Notes: a model not told the origin generated them from the sequence alone. Shown: positions 25,363 to 34,741, counted from the stretch's first letter. The stretch: 64,000 nt of DNA from Streptomyces sp. NBC_00654 (GCF_026341775.1 NZ_JAPEOB010000001.1:2170001-2234000); one strand, 5' to 3'. Made by a program: numbers and translations.

Positions 25363-26787
25363 ATGGGTAGGACACTCGCGGAGAAGGTCTGGGACGACCA
25401 TGTCGTCCGGCGCGCGGAGGGCGAGCCCGACCTTCTCTTCATCGATCTTCACCTGCTGCACGAGGTGACCAGCCCGCAGGCCTTCGACGGTCTGCGCCAG
25501 GCCGGACGTCCGGTGCGGCGCCTCGACCTCACCATCGCCACCGAGGACCACAACACCCCGACGCTCGACATCGACAAGCCGATCGCCGACCCGGTCTCGC
25601 GAGCCCAGCTGGAGACCCTGCGCAAGAACTGCGCGGACTTCGGCGTACGGCTGCACCCGCTGGGCGATGTCGAGCAGGGCGTCGTGCATGTGGTCGGCCC
25701 GCAGCTGGGACTGACCCAGCCCGGTACGACCGTGGTCTGCGGTGACTCCCACACCTCCACGCACGGGGCCTTCGGCGCGCTGGCGTTCGGCATCGGCACC
25801 AGCCAGGTCGAGCACGTCCTGGCCACCCAGACGCTGCCGCTGGCCCGCCCGAAGACCATGGCCATCACCGTCGAGGGCGAACTGCCCGACAGCGTCACCG
25901 CGAAGGACCTGATCCTGGCGATCATCGCCCGGATCGGCACCGGCGGCGGCCAGGGCTACATCCTCGAATACCGCGGATCCGCCATCGAGAAGCTCTCGAT
26001 GGAAGCCCGGATGACCATCTGCAACATGTCGATCGAGGCCGGTGCCCGCGCGGGCATGATCGCCCCGGACGCGACCACCTTCGAGTACCTGCGGGGCCGT
26101 GACCACGCCCCGACGGGCGAGGACTGGGAGGCGGCCGTCGCGTACTGGCGTACGCTGCGCACCGACGACGACGCCGTCTTCGACGCCGAGGTCGTCATCG
26201 ACGCCACGGAACTGGCCCCGTTCGTCACCTGGGGCACCAACCCCGGCCAGGGCGCGCCCCTGTCGGCGAGCGTCCCCGACCCGGCTTCGTACGAGGACGC
26301 CTCGGAGCGCAACGCCGCCGAAAAGGCCCTGGAATACATGGGGTTGAGCGCCGGACAGCCGCTGCGCGACATCACCGTCGACACCGTCTTCGTAGGTTCC
26401 TGCACCAACGGCCGGATCGAGGACCTGCGTAACGCGGCCTCGGTCCTGGAGGGCCGCAAAGTCGCCGACGGGGTGCGGATGCTGGTCGTTCCCGGTTCCG
26501 TCCGGGTCGCGCTCCAGGCCGTGTCGGAGGGCCTGGACAAGGTCTTCACCGCCGCCGGAGCCGAATGGCGGCACGCGGGCTGCTCGATGTGTCTCGGCAT
26601 GAACCCCGACCAGCTCGCCCCCGGCGAGCGCTCCGCCTCCACCTCGAACCGCAACTTCGAGGGCCGGCAGGGCAAGGGCGGCCGCACCCACCTGGTCTCC
26701 CCGCAGGTCGCCGCCGCCACCGCGGTGCTGGGCCATCTGGCCTCGCCCGCCGACCTGTCCGAAGCCCGTACGCCCGCCGGAGTCTGA
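25363..26787 (+). CDS. leuC: 3-isopropylmalate dehydratase large subunit
   Basis: Isomerises 2-isopropylmalate to 3-isopropylmalate in leucine synthesis, together with LeuD. It is an aconitase-family protein of 474 aa carrying a 4Fe-4S cluster through the Cys in FVGSCTNGR and the two Cys in CSMCLGMN. The substrate-binding stretch [17 protein letters not shown] is present. ATG 25363 follows GGAGGG by 6 bases. It runs into leuD after 5 bp. No leucine-rich leader peptide or attenuator was seen upstream, so control probably rests with NdgR. Confidence 0.97.
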   Translation: MGRTLAEKVWDDHVVRRAEGEPDLLFIDLHLLHEVTSPQAFDGLRQAGRPVRRLDLTIATEDHNTPTLDIDKPIADPVSRAQLETLRKNCADFGVRLHPLGDVEQGVVHVVGPQLGLTQPGTTVVCGDSHTSTHGAFGALAFGIGTSQVEHVLATQTLPLARPKTMAITVEGELPDSVTAKDLILAIIARIGTGGGQGYILEYRGSAIEKLSMEARMTICNMSIEAGARAGMIAPDATTFEYLRGRDHAPTGEDWEAAVAYWRTLRTDDDAVFDAEVVIDATELAPFVTWGTNPGQGAPLSASVPDPASYEDASERNAAEKALEYMGLSAGQPLRDITVDTVFVGSCTNGRIEDLRNAASVLEGRKVADGVRMLVVPGSVRVALQAVSEGLDKVFTAAGAEWRHAGCSMCLGMNPDQLAPGERSASTSNRNFEGRQGKGGRTHLVSPQVAAATAVLGHLASPADLSEARTPAGV

Positions 26788-26792
26788 GAATC

Positions 26793-27386
26793 ATGGAAGC
26801 TTTCACCGCACACACCGGCCGGGCCGTCCCGCTGCGCCGCAGCAACGTCGACACCGACCAGATCATCCCCGCCCACTGGCTGAAGAAGGTCACCCGCGAC
26901 GGCTTCGAGGACGGGCTCTTCGAGGCCTGGCGCAAGGACGGGTCCTTCGTCCTCAACCGCCCCGAGCGGAGCGGCGCCTCGGTCCTGGTGGCCGGTCCCG
27001 ACTTCGGTACCGGCTCCTCCCGGGAGCACGCCGTCTGGGCCCTGCAGAACTACGGTTTCCGGGCCGTCATCTCGTCCCGCTTCGCCGACATCTTCCGTGG
27101 CAACTCGCTGAAGAACGGCCTGCTGACCGTCGTCCTGGACCAGCCGACCGTGGACGCGCTCTGGGAGCTGACGGAGGCCGACCCAACGGCCGAAATCACT
27201 GTTGACTTGGAGGCGCGGCAGGTCCGTGCCGAGGGCATCACGGCCGGCTTCGAGCTCGACGAGAACGCCCGCTGGCGGCTGCTCAACGGGCTCGACGACA
27301 TCAGCCTCACCCTTCAGAACGAAGCGGACATTGCGACTTATGAGGCGGCAAGGCCGACCTTCAAGCCGCGTACAATTGAGGCCTGA
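26793..27386 (+). CDS. leuD: 3-isopropylmalate dehydratase small subunit
   Basis: 197-aa swivelling-domain subunit that completes the LeuCD active site. Motifs: [16 protein letters not shown] near the N-terminus and [13 protein letters not shown] in the middle, where the Ser-Arg pair contacts substrate. ATG 26793 lies 5 bp after the leuC stop; the pair is co-transcribed and ends at a strong terminator. Confidence 0.97.
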   Translation: MEAFTAHTGRAVPLRRSNVDTDQIIPAHWLKKVTRDGFEDGLFEAWRKDGSFVLNRPERSGASVLVAGPDFGTGSSREHAVWALQNYGFRAVISSRFADIFRGNSLKNGLLTVVLDQPTVDALWELTEADPTAEITVDLEARQVRAEGITAGFELDENARWRLLNGLDDISLTLQNEADIATYEAARPTFKPRTIEA

Positions 27387-27402
27387 GCAGCGCTTTTCCC
27401 AG

Positions 27403-27436
27403 ACTGCGCCCCCTGCCTTCGGGCAGGGGGCGCAGT
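27403..27436 (+). terminator. leuCD terminator
   Basis: Perfect 15-bp stem (27403-27417 with 27422-27436) with a TTCG tetraloop, 17 bases after the leuD stop. Confidence 0.92.
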
Positions 27437-27490
27437 CGCTTGTTGAGCCCCCCTCGGGCGACAACTCGCCCCAGATGGCACAATCGGTGC

Positions 27491-27718
27491 ATGGAACGCG
27501 ACAGCCAACTCAAGCTCTATGGCCAAGTCGCCGACCGATTGAAGGAAGCGCACGCAAGGGTGCGTGCACTGCAAGTCCCGGAGGGCGTAAGGATGGCGCT
27601 GTCCCGGAAGCTGCTGGTCGTCACGGCCGCGGCGAAGCACGATCTCCCGGACGCGGCAAGGCGTCTGGACCGGTTGATGAAGGACCTCGATGAGGGCCGA
27701 TTCCCCGAAGGTGACTGA
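27491..27718 (+). CDS. Small conserved hypothetical protein
   Basis: 75-aa, charged, mostly helical cytoplasmic protein. Visible segments are QLKLYGQVADRLKEAHARVR, ALSRKLLVVTAAAKHDL and DAARRLDRLMKDL. I do not recognise a characterised family; the composition suggests a helical bundle or coiled-coil adaptor. It stands alone between the leuCD terminator and the hupS promoter. There is no clear SD at ATG 27491, and CACAAT ends 6 bases upstream, so it may be leaderless. Confidence 0.8.
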   Translation: MERDSQLKLYGQVADRLKEAHARVRALQVPEGVRMALSRKLLVVTAAAKHDLPDAARRLDRLMKDLDEGRFPEGD

Positions 27719-27781
27719 CTCTGCGGAACTGCGCAGCGGTCGACTTCGTTGCGGCACTAGGGTGATTAGCCCGTTTCGTGT

Positions 27782-27810
27782 TTGATTTGCGGTATATATC
27801 TGCCTAACGT
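27782..27810 (+). promoter_or_regulatory. Candidate hupS promoter
   Basis: TTGATT (27782-27787) and TAACGT (27805-27810) with a 17-bp spacer, about 50 bp before GTG 27862, in an unusually AT-rich stretch. Confidence 0.5.
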
Positions 27811-27861
27811 GCGAAATAGCTTGAACACTTTCGTTCTGGCAATGTCTCCGAAGGGGAAGAC

Positions 27862-28536
27862 GTGAACAAGGCGCAGCTCGTAGAAGCGATTGCCGACAAG
27901 GTCGGCGGCCGTCAGCAGGCCGCAGACGCTGTCGACGCGGTACTCGACGCGATCGTGCGTGCCGTTGTCGCCGGAGACCGTGTCTCGGTCACCGGCTTCG
28001 GCTCGTTCGAGAAGGTCGACCGCCCCGCCCGGTACGCCCGCAACCCGCAGACGGGTGAGCGCGTCCGGGTCAAGAAGACCTCGGTGCCCCGCTTCCGTGC
28101 GGGACAGGGCTTCAAGGACCTGGTGAGCGGCTCCAAGAAGCTCCCCAAGAACGATGTGGCCGTGAAGAAGGCGCCCAAGGGCAGCCTCTCGGGCGGATCT
28201 TCCACCCGTACGACGGCGAAGGCCGCGGCCAAGAAGGCCACCGCGAAGAAGGCCGTGGCGAAGAAGGCCACCGCCAAGAAGACCGTGGCGACGGCGAAGA
28301 AGGCGACCGCCACGGCGAAGAAGACCACGGCGAAGAAGGCCACCGCCACGGCGAAGAAGGCCACCGCGACCGCGAAGAAGGCGGCCACCCCGGCGAAGAA
28401 GGCCGCGACGACCGCCAAGAAGGCCGTCGCCAGCAAGACCGCGCCCGCCAAGAAGACCACGGCGAAGAAGGCGCCCGCGAAGAAGACCACGGCGCGCAAG
28501 ACCACGGCGAAGAAGGCCACTGCACGCAAGAAGTGA
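27862..28536 (+). CDS. hupS: Nucleoid-associated protein HU with lysine/alanine-rich tail (HupS type)
   Basis: DNA-binding architectural protein of 224 aa. Residues 1-~95 form a standard HU domain (NKAQLVEAIADKVG, GFGSFEKVDRPARYARNPQTG). Residues ~105-224 are a low-complexity, H1-like tail built from KKATAKK, KKTTAKK and KKAP repeats. In Streptomyces the two-domain HU (HupS) helps compact the spore nucleoid, and the tail raises DNA affinity. GTG 27862 is preceded by AAGGGGAAGAC. Monocistronic, with its own promoter and terminator. Confidence 0.96.
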   Translation: MNKAQLVEAIADKVGGRQQAADAVDAVLDAIVRAVVAGDRVSVTGFGSFEKVDRPARYARNPQTGERVRVKKTSVPRFRAGQGFKDLVSGSKKLPKNDVAVKKAPKGSLSGGSSTRTTAKAAAKKATAKKAVAKKATAKKTVATAKKATATAKKTTAKKATATAKKATATAKKAATPAKKAATTAKKAVASKTAPAKKTTAKKAPAKKTTARKTTAKKATARKK

Positions 28537-28567
28537 GACCGGGCACGCGCTCGCTCCTCACACGCGC

Positions 28568-28599
28568 CGGGCCGGGCTCCCCTCGGGGAGCCCGGCCCG
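28568..28599 (+). terminator. hupS terminator
   Basis: Perfect 15-bp GC stem (28568-28582 with 28585-28599), 32 bases after the hupS stop. Confidence 0.88.
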
Positions 28600-28722
28600 C
28601 GGGCTGTCCGGGGTACGAACGGGCGCGGCCGAAGGTGTCCGACGGCCCCCAGGGAGTCCCGGGATGTCTCTCCGCGGCGTTGGCGGAATGCCCCGGAACC
28701 CGTCCCGTCCCCCCGCGCCGTC

Positions 28723-28926
28723 TCAGAACGTCTGCAGCGTCACCAGGGTGATCCGCAGGGCGGCACCCTCGCCCTCGCCCTCGATCCGGACCCGCTGCCC
28801 CGGACGCAGCAGCCGCAGGCCGCCCGCGTCGAAGGCCGGGGCGTCGAACTCCACCGGCGTGCCGTCGTCCAGCAGCACACTGCCGGTGCGGGTCTCGGAG
28901 TCGTACGTGTACGAGGTCGCCTGCAT
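28723..28926 (-). CDS. Small beta-rich hypothetical protein
   Basis: 67 aa starting MQATSYTYDSETRTGSVLLDDG. Alternating hydrophobic residues and Gly/Asp turns, with RPGQRVRIEGEGEG, suggest a small OB or cold-shock-like beta barrel, but the RNA-binding aromatic motifs of cold-shock proteins are absent. No characterised function is recognised. It lies 10 bp after cofC on the same strand and may share its transcript. Confidence 0.75.
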   Translation of the reverse strand: MQATSYTYDSETRTGSVLLDDGTPVEFDAPAFDAGGLRLLRPGQRVRIEGEGEGAALRITLVTLQTF

Positions 28927-28936
28927 GGGCGGCAGC

Positions 28937-29596
28937 CTATCGGTCCGGGGCGGGGGAGACCGCGCCGCTCAGCCCCGCCGTGTGCGGGCCCACGCCGAGC
29001 GCCAGCGCCACCCGCAGATCCTCACCGGTGTCCACGTCCCGGCGGACCGAGTCGAGGCCGGGCAGAGGGATTTCCGTCGCCCCGGAAGCCAGATGTCCGG
29101 CCCGTGAAGGACCGCCGAAGGCCGGGCGCAATTCCACTCCCGGAGCGGCGGACAGGAATGTCGTGCCGATTCCCGCAGCATCGGTGACAAATGCGCGTGG
29201 AAAAGCGGCGGAAAAGTCGAGCACCCGCGACAGTTCCGCGGGACGCAGCGCGGGCAGATCCGCGTTCAGTGCCGCCACCGCACCCCGGGGACGCAGCTCC
29301 CGCGCACAGCGCGCACCGTGCGCCAGAGCGGCGTTGAGCCCGGCGGCCGGTGTGTCGGGCAGAATGCGGGCCCCGAGCGCGGAAAGGGCGGCCCCGGCCA
29401 CCGCGTCGTCCGTGACGACCACCACATCCCGCACTCCGGGGCAGGACAGTGCCGCGGCCACGGTGTCCTGTGCGAACGCCAGGGCCAGCCGGGGCCGCAG
29501 CAGCTCTCCCGTCGCCCGCCCCAACCGGCTCTTGGCCCGTGCGAGCGGCTTCAGCGGAACGACCAGGGACCAGGCCCCGGTCAGGTCGGTGTTCGT
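28937..29596 (-). CDS. cofC: Phospholactate/phosphoenolpyruvate guanylyltransferase (F420 synthesis), start codon not canonical
   Basis: Guanylyltransferase that activates 2-phospholactate or PEP for coenzyme F420 synthesis. The conserved N-terminal motif WSLVVPLKPLARAKSRLG is present, followed by VVVVTDD, GLNAALAHG, VAALNADLPAL and SRAGHLASG. The problem is the start: there is no in-frame ATG, GTG or TTG upstream of the motif. The first usable codon is TTG 29524, inside it. A strong GGAGGGGG (29605-29612) lies 8 bases before an ACG codon at 29596-29594, just where a start is expected, giving about 219 aa. CTG 29584 is another possibility. Either a non-AUG start is used, or the gene is damaged or carries a sequence error. 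Confidence 0.8.
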   Translation of the reverse strand, partial: TNTDLTGAWSLVVPLKPLARAKSRLGRATGELLRPRLALAFAQDTVAAALSCPGVRDVVVVTDDAVAGAALSALGARILPDTPAAGLNAALAHGARCARELRPRGAVAALNADLPALRPAELSRVLDFSAAFPRAFVTDAAGIGTTFLSAAPGVELRPAFGGPSRAGHLASGATEIPLPGLDSVRRDVDTGEDLRVALALGVGPHTAGLSGAVSPAPDR

Positions 29597-29772
29597 GGCG
29601 ATCTCCCCCTCCGTACGCGTCAGGACATATTCTCGCCTGCCGGTACGACGGCCCGGAGGCTCGGTCCCGAAGGTGAGGCGTACGGTGTTCTCGACAGAGC
29701 AGGGGCCTGGGGCGAGACTTGACCGTCGGTAGCCAGGCAGCAGTAGGTCGCGTATCAGAGGAAGGTGTCCGA

Positions 29773-30525
29773 GTGTCCCGCCGAAGAATCGGCTTTTGGT
29801 ACCGCTTGGCGGCGGTCATCGCCAAACCGCCATTGGTGGTTCTGTTCAAGCGCGACTGGCGGGGAATGGAACACATTCCGGCCGACGGCGGATTCATCAC
29901 GGCGGTCAACCACAACTCGTATCTCGACCCGCTCTCGTACGGACATTTCCAGTACAACACCGGCCGGGTGCCGCGGCTCCTGGCGAAGGCGGGCCTCTTC
30001 CGCACCCCCTTCGTCGGAATGATGCTGCGGGGCACCGGCCAGATCCCCGTCTACCGTGAGACGACCAACGCGCTGGACGCGTTCCGTGCCGCCGTGGACG
30101 CCATCGAACGGGGCGAGTGCGTCGCCTTCTACCCCGAGGGCACCCTCACCCGCGACCCCGACATGTGGCCGATGGCCGGCAAGACCGGCGCCGCCCGCGT
30201 CGCGCTGATGACCAGGGCACCGGTCATCCCCGTCGCCCAGTGGGGCGCCAATCTCGCGATGCCGCCGTACGCCAAGGAGAACAAGCTCAGGCTGTTCCCC
30301 CGCAAGACCCTCCAGGTACAGGCGGGACCGCCCGTCGACCTCAGCCGTTTCTACGGAATGGAGCCGACGCCCGACGTGCTGCGGCAGGCGACCGAGGCCA
30401 TCATGGCCGCGGTCACCGCCCAGCTGGAGATCGTGCGTGGCGAGAAGGCCCCCGCGGAGCTCTACGATCACCGCAAAGCCCGTGCTGAACTACGGCGCAA
30501 GGCCCAGGGAAAGGGACCCACGTGA
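29773..30525 (+). CDS. plsC: 1-acyl-sn-glycerol-3-phosphate acyltransferase
   Basis: Membrane-associated enzyme adding the second acyl chain to make phosphatidic acid. It is 250 aa from GTG 29773, chosen for GAGGAAGG about 7 bases upstream; the frame is open to 29719. Acyltransferase block I is NHNSYLD (His-x4-Asp near residue 47) and block III YPEGTLTRDP (near residue 120). An N-terminal hydrophobic stretch precedes them. It overlaps gpsA by 4 bp (GTGA), so glycerolipid acylation and glycerol-3-phosphate supply are co-translated. Confidence 0.93.
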   Translation: MSRRRIGFWYRLAAVIAKPPLVVLFKRDWRGMEHIPADGGFITAVNHNSYLDPLSYGHFQYNTGRVPRLLAKAGLFRTPFVGMMLRGTGQIPVYRETTNALDAFRAAVDAIERGECVAFYPEGTLTRDPDMWPMAGKTGAARVALMTRAPVIPVAQWGANLAMPPYAKENKLRLFPRKTLQVQAGPPVDLSRFYGMEPTPDVLRQATEAIMAAVTAQLEIVRGEKAPAELYDHRKARAELRRKAQGKGPT

Positions 30526-31532
30526 CGCACCCCGTAAAAGCAGCCGTCTTCGGAACCGGCTCATGGGGTACGGCTTTCGGCGTGATCCTCGCCGACGCAG
30601 GCTGCGAGGTCACCCTCTGGGGACGCCGCGCCGAAGTCGCCGAGACCATCAACACGACCCGTACCAACCCCGACTACCTGCCGGGCATCGAGCTTCCGGC
30701 TTCGGTCCGGGCCACCACCGACGCCGCCGAGGCGCTGCGCGGCGCCGAGTTCGCCTTCCTCGTCGTGCCCTCGCAGACGCTGCGCGCCAACCTCGCCGAC
30801 TGGGCCCCGCACCTGGAGGACCGCACCGTCCTCGTCTCCCTGATGAAGGGCGTCGAACTCGGCACCGCCAAGCTGATGAGCGAGGTCATCGCGGACGTCA
30901 CCAAGGTCACCGCGGACCGTATCGCCGTCATCTCCGGGCCCAACCTCGCCAAGGAGATCGCCGAACGCCGCCCCGCCGCGGCCGTCGTCGCCTGCCAGGA
31001 CGAGTCCGTGGCCCAGCGCCTCCAGGCCGCCTGCCACACCCCGTACTTCCGCCCGTACACCAACACCGACGTGGTCGGCTGCGAGCTCGGCGGCGCCGTG
31101 AAGAATGTCATCGGTCTCGCCGTCGGCATCGCCGACGGCATGGGCCTCGGCGACAACGCCAAGGGCTCGCTCATCACCCGCGGCCTCGCCGAGACCACCC
31201 GCCTGGGCGTGGCCATGGGCGCCGATCCGCTGACCTTCTCCGGAATGGCGGGCCTCGGCGACCTGGTGGCGACCTGCTCCTCGCCGCTCTCGCGCAACCA
31301 CACCTTCGGCACCAACCTCGGGCGCGGCATGACGCTCCAGGAGACGATCGCCGTCACCAGGCAGACCGCCGAGGGCGTCAAGTCCTGCGAATCGGTGCTC
31401 GACCTGGCCCGCCGGCACGGCGTCGACATGCCCATCACCGAAACGGTCGTCGGCATCGTCCACGAGGGCAAGCCGCCGGTCGTCGCGCTCAAGGAGCTGA
31501 TGTCGCGCAGCGCCAAGGCCGAGCGGCGCTGA
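30522..31532 (+). CDS. gpsA: Glycerol-3-phosphate dehydrogenase [NAD(P)+]
   Basis: Reduces dihydroxyacetone phosphate to sn-glycerol 3-phosphate for phospholipid synthesis. At 336 aa it is full length. The nucleotide-binding GTGSWGTAFG lies at residues 9-18, and SGPNLAKEI and the catalytic-lysine stretch GGAVKNVIGLA follow. It starts with GTG overlapping the plsC stop and precedes ddl by 33 bp. Confidence 0.96.
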   Translation: MTHPVKAAVFGTGSWGTAFGVILADAGCEVTLWGRRAEVAETINTTRTNPDYLPGIELPASVRATTDAAEALRGAEFAFLVVPSQTLRANLADWAPHLEDRTVLVSLMKGVELGTAKLMSEVIADVTKVTADRIAVISGPNLAKEIAERRPAAAVVACQDESVAQRLQAACHTPYFRPYTNTDVVGCELGGAVKNVIGLAVGIADGMGLGDNAKGSLITRGLAETTRLGVAMGADPLTFSGMAGLGDLVATCSSPLSRNHTFGTNLGRGMTLQETIAVTRQTAEGVKSCESVLDLARRHGVDMPITETVVGIVHEGKPPVVALKELMSRSAKAERR

Positions 31533-31550
31533 CGTCTCTCTTCCAGCAGG

Positions 31551-31556
31551 TACGCT
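31551..31556 (+). promoter_or_regulatory. Possible -10 element of ddl
   Basis: TACGCT ends 9 bases before ATG 31566, with CTGACG (31529-31534) 16 bp further upstream as a possible -35. It lies just after gpsA, so ddl may have its own promoter. Confidence 0.35.
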
Positions 31557-31565
31557 CATCGTGAT

Positions 31566-32741
31566 ATGAGCAGCGAGAACCTCCCCCAGAGCCCTGAGCG
31601 CCCCGAGAGCCCTGAGCCGCAGCGCCGTAAGCCGCGCGTGGCTGTCGTGTTCGGCGGCCGCAGCTCCGAACACGGCATCTCGGTCGTCACGGCCGGCGCC
31701 GTGCTGAACGCCATCGACCGGACCAAGTACGACGTGATGCCGATCGGCATCACGACGGACGGGCGCTGGGCGCTCACCGCCGACGAGCCCGGACGCATGG
31801 CCATCAGCGACCGGCAGGTGCCCAATGTGGCGCAGCTGGCCGAGACCGCCGAGGGCACCGTGGTGCTCTCCGTCGATCCCGGCAGCCGTGAAGTCGTCTA
31901 CAGCGAACCGGGCTCGGTGCCCAAGGCGCTCGGCGAGGTCGACGTCGTCTTCCCCGTGCTGCACGGCCCGTACGGGGAGGACGGCACGCTCCAGGGGCTC
32001 CTCGATCTCGCCGGTGTGCCCTACGTCGGAGCCGGTGTCCTCGCCTCGGCGGTGGGCCAGGACAAGGAGTACATGAAGCGGGTCTTCCTCTCCTTCGGGC
32101 TGCCCGTCGGACCGTACGAGGTCGTACGCCCCCGGGAGTGGGACGGCGACCGCGCGGCCGCCCGCAAGCGCATCGTCGACTTCGCCGGCGAGCACGGCTG
32201 GCCGCTCTTCATCAAGCCCGCCCGCGGCGGCTCCTCGATGGGCATCAGCAAGGTCGACGACCTCGCCGGTCTGGACGAGGCGATCGAGGAGGCCCGCCGC
32301 CACGACCCCAAGTTCCTCGTCGAGTCGCTGCTGCGCGGCCGCGAGATCGAGTGCGGGGTGCTGGAGTTCGAGGACGGGCCGCGGGCCAGTGTGCCCGCCG
32401 AGATCCCGCCGGTGACCGCACACGACTTCTACGACTTCGAGGCCAAGTACATCGACTCGGCCGCCGGTCTGGTGCCCGCCCCGCTCACCGCGGAGCAGAC
32501 CGCCGAGGTCCAGCGCCTCGCCGTCGCCGCCTTCGAGGCCGTCTCCTGCGAAGGGCTGGTGCGCGCCGATTTCTTCCTCACCGAGGACGGCGGCTTCGTC
32601 ATCAATGAGATCAACACCCTGCCGGGGTTCACCCCGATCTCGATGTACCCGCGGATGTGGCAGGAGAGCGGCGTGGACTACCCGGAGCTGGTGGACCGGC
32701 TGATCCAGGCCGCGCTGACCCGTTCCACCGGACTGCGCTGA
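31566..32741 (+). CDS. ddl: D-alanine--D-alanine ligase
   Basis: ATP-grasp ligase making D-Ala-D-Ala for peptidoglycan. It is 391 aa with the N-terminal VVFGGRSSEHGISVV, the central PYVGAGVLASAVGQDK, the ATP-binding IKPARGGSSMGISKV, and C-terminal EINTLPGFTPISMYP with its Mg ligands. The omega-loop segment DFYDFEAKY is of the ordinary D-Ala-D-Ala type, not that of D-Ala-D-Lac (vancomycin-resistance) ligases. The first ~20 residues are a Pro/Glu-rich extension. Confidence 0.96.
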   Translation: MSSENLPQSPERPESPEPQRRKPRVAVVFGGRSSEHGISVVTAGAVLNAIDRTKYDVMPIGITTDGRWALTADEPGRMAISDRQVPNVAQLAETAEGTVVLSVDPGSREVVYSEPGSVPKALGEVDVVFPVLHGPYGEDGTLQGLLDLAGVPYVGAGVLASAVGQDKEYMKRVFLSFGLPVGPYEVVRPREWDGDRAAARKRIVDFAGEHGWPLFIKPARGGSSMGISKVDDLAGLDEAIEEARRHDPKFLVESLLRGREIECGVLEFEDGPRASVPAEIPPVTAHDFYDFEAKYIDSAAGLVPAPLTAEQTAEVQRLAVAAFEAVSCEGLVRADFFLTEDGGFVINEINTLPGFTPISMYPRMWQESGVDYPELVDRLIQAALTRSTGLR

Positions 32742-32750
32742 CCCATTGCG

Positions 32751-32792
32751 GCGGACCGGGCCGGCCCGTTCCGGCGGCCCGGCCCGGACCGC
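32751..32792. terminator. Convergent terminator between ddl and the DUF3515 gene
   Basis: 14-bp stem with one mismatch (32751-32764 with 32779-32792) in the 66-bp gap between two convergent genes. Confidence 0.75.
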
Positions 32793-32807
32793 CGTCTCCC
32801 GGCCCGC

Positions 32808-33296
32808 TCAGAGACTGTCCGGAACCGTCTTCTTGACCGGGGCGGCGAACGCGGCCAGCGGGCTGGCGTCGTGGGCGTACTCCTCGGAGAGGGTGACCTC
32901 GACATACGCCTCGCGGTACGTGGTGGTGAAACGCGGACCGGCGTCCTGGCGCTGTTCCAGCATCCAGTTGACGCCGTCCGCTTCGATCGCCTTGGACTGG
33001 GCGTCGTCCATCTTCGCGGGCCGCGGCACACCGCAGCGCAGTACGATCGCCCCGTCCCCCCAGCCGGCGGTCAGCTCCGAATCCGGTCCGGGATCACTCC
33101 GTTCGAGGTCGACGACGGTCTGCGGCAGCGCCTTGTGCAGCGCTTCGCAGTACGCGGCGGCCTCGGACGGCGGGGTGGGAACCGCGACAGGGGGCTGGCC
33201 GTGGCTGGAGGAACAGCCCGCCGCGGCCAGGACCAGCAGGGCAGCGGACGGACCGAGGAACAGCGAGCGGGAGGACCGGCGGCGGAAAGACGTCAC
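32808..33296 (-). CDS. DUF3515 lipoprotein
   Basis: 162-aa exported protein. Its N-terminus has RRRSSRS, a hydrophobic core and the lipobox LAAAGC, so Cys28 should be lipidated. The rest (EAAAYCEALHKALP, GAIVLRCGVPRP, and the C-terminal TTYREAYVEVTL) fits the actinobacterial DUF3515 family, which has no assigned function. It follows the stand-alone AsnC-type gene after 20 bp on the same strand and is probably co-transcribed with it. Confidence 0.9.
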   Translation of the reverse strand: MTSFRRRSSRSLFLGPSAALLVLAAAGCSSSHGQPPVAVPTPPSEAAAYCEALHKALPQTVVDLERSDPGPDSELTAGWGDGAIVLRCGVPRPAKMDDAQSKAIEADGVNWMLEQRQDAGPRFTTTYREAYVEVTLSEEYAHDASPLAAFAAPVKKTVPDSL

Positions 33297-33316
33297 CGGC
33301 CCAGCCTAGACGGGGG

Positions 33317-33550
33317 TCAGAGGTGGACGATCGGGCAGGTCAGTGTCCGCGTGATGCCGTCCACCTGCTGCACCTTGGCGACCACCATGCGGCCGAGCTC
33401 ATCGACCGTGTCGGCCTGGGCCCGCACGATCACGTCGTAGGGACCGGTGACGTCCTCTGCCTGGATGACTCCCGGAATCTTGGCGATGGTCTCGGCGACG
33501 GTCGACGCCTTGCCCACCTCGGTCTGAATAAGGATGTACGCCTGTACCAC
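33317..33550 (-). CDS. Stand-alone Lrp/AsnC ligand-binding (RAM) domain protein
   Basis: 77-aa protein consisting only of the alpha/beta sandwich effector domain of Lrp/AsnC regulators (VQAYILIQTEVGKA, VTGPYDVIVRAQADTVDELG, RTLTCPIVHL) without a helix-turn-helix. GTG 33550 has GGAGG 5 bases upstream. Such proteins are thought to bind amino acids and form rings, or to mix with full-length Lrp proteins. Divergent from thiL. Confidence 0.9.
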   Translation of the reverse strand: MVQAYILIQTEVGKASTVAETIAKIPGVIQAEDVTGPYDVIVRAQADTVDELGRMVVAKVQQVDGITRTLTCPIVHL

Positions 33551-33769
33551 GGAACCTCCAGGGCGGCCACGAGGATCATGTGGGGGAAAGGGACGCCACG
33601 GTATCGCGTTGCCGCGGGCCGCGGGGAGACCTGTGGGCCGGATGACGTCCACAGCGTGGCGTACAGACAACAGAAGTTGACGTATCTCTTGACGGTACCG
33701 ACAGCAGTGACGGCTCGCGACCGGGGGCCCGGACGGGTGTCCGGGGCGATAAATGAGAGGTGAGACTCG

Positions 33770-34741
33770 GTGAAGGGAACCGTGGGCGAGTTGGGGGAGT
33801 TCGGGCTCATCAGGGAGCTGACTTCCCGGCTCACCACCACTCCGGCGGTACGGCTGGGGCCCGGCGACGACGCCGCGGTCGTGGCCGCTCCCGACCGCAG
33901 GGTCGTGGTCAGTACGGACATCCTGCTGGAGGGGCGGCACTTCCGCCGCGACTGGTCGACGGCGTACGACGTCGGGCGCAAGGCCGCCGCTCAGAACCTC
34001 GCCGACATCGCGGCCATGGGTGCCGTGCCCACCGCGCTGCTCCTCGGTCTCGTCGTCCCCGCCGACCTCCCGGTCACCTGGGCCGCCGAACTCATGGACG
34101 GCCTGCGCGACGAGTGCCAGGTCGCGGGCGCGGCCGTGGTCGGGGGCGACGTCGTCGGCGGCGACACCATCACCGTCTCGATCACCGCCCTCGGCGACCT
34201 GCGCAACCACGAACCGGTCACCCGGTCCGGCGCCCGGCCCGGTGACGTCGTCGCCGTCACCGGCTGGCTCGGCTGGTCCGCCGCCGGGTACGCCGTCCTC
34301 TCCCGGGGCTTCCGCTCGCCCCGCGCGTTCGTCGAGGCCCACCGCCGTCCCGAACCGCCGTACCACGCGGGCCCCGCGGCGGCCGGACTCGGTGCCACCG
34401 CGATGACGGACGTCAGCGACGGACTGGTCGCCGACCTCGGGCACATCGCCGAGGCCAGCAAGGTCCGCATCGATCTGCGGTCCGGGCTCATCGACATTCC
34501 CTCGCAGATGTCCGACATCGGCCAGGCCGTCGGCGTCGACCCCCTCCAGTGGGTGCTCACCGGGGGGGAGGACCACGCGATCGTCGCGACCTTCCCCCAG
34601 GACGTGAAGCTCCCGGCCCGCTGGAAGGTGATCGGCGAGGTCCTGAACCCCTCCGCCCTGCCCCAGGTCACGGTGGACGGAGCGCCCTGGACCAGCAAGG
34701 GCGGCTGGGACCACTTCGGGAACATCGAGGACGCCCAGTAG
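33770..34741 (+). CDS. thiL: Thiamine-monophosphate kinase
   Basis: Phosphorylates thiamine monophosphate to the active cofactor thiamine diphosphate. 323-aa PurM-like ATPase with the metal-binding GPGDDAAVV near residue 30, [30 protein letters not shown] and, near the C-terminus, [15 protein letters not shown] 33770 has GAGAGG upstream; GTG 33782 is a nearby alternative. thiD follows after 10 bp. Confidence 0.96.
   Translation: MKGTVGELGEFGLIRELTSRLTTTPAVRLGPGDDAAVVAAPDRRVVVSTDILLEGRHFRRDWSTAYDVGRKAAAQNLADIAAMGAVPTALLLGLVVPADLPVTWAAELMDGLRDECQVAGAAVVGGDVVGGDTITVSITALGDLRNHEPVTRSGARPGDVVAVTGWLGWSAAGYAVLSRGFRSPRAFVEAHRRPEPPYHAGPAAAGLGATAMTDVSDGLVADLGHIAEASKVRIDLRSGLIDIPSQMSDIGQAVGVDPLQWVLTGGEDHAIVATFPQDVKLPARWKVIGEVLNPSALPQVTVDGAPWTSKGGWDHFGNIEDAQ

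Noticed and set aside
33554..33769. TPP riboswitch upstream of thiL
   Set aside because: No THI-box-like sequence is visible between the AsnC-type gene and thiL.
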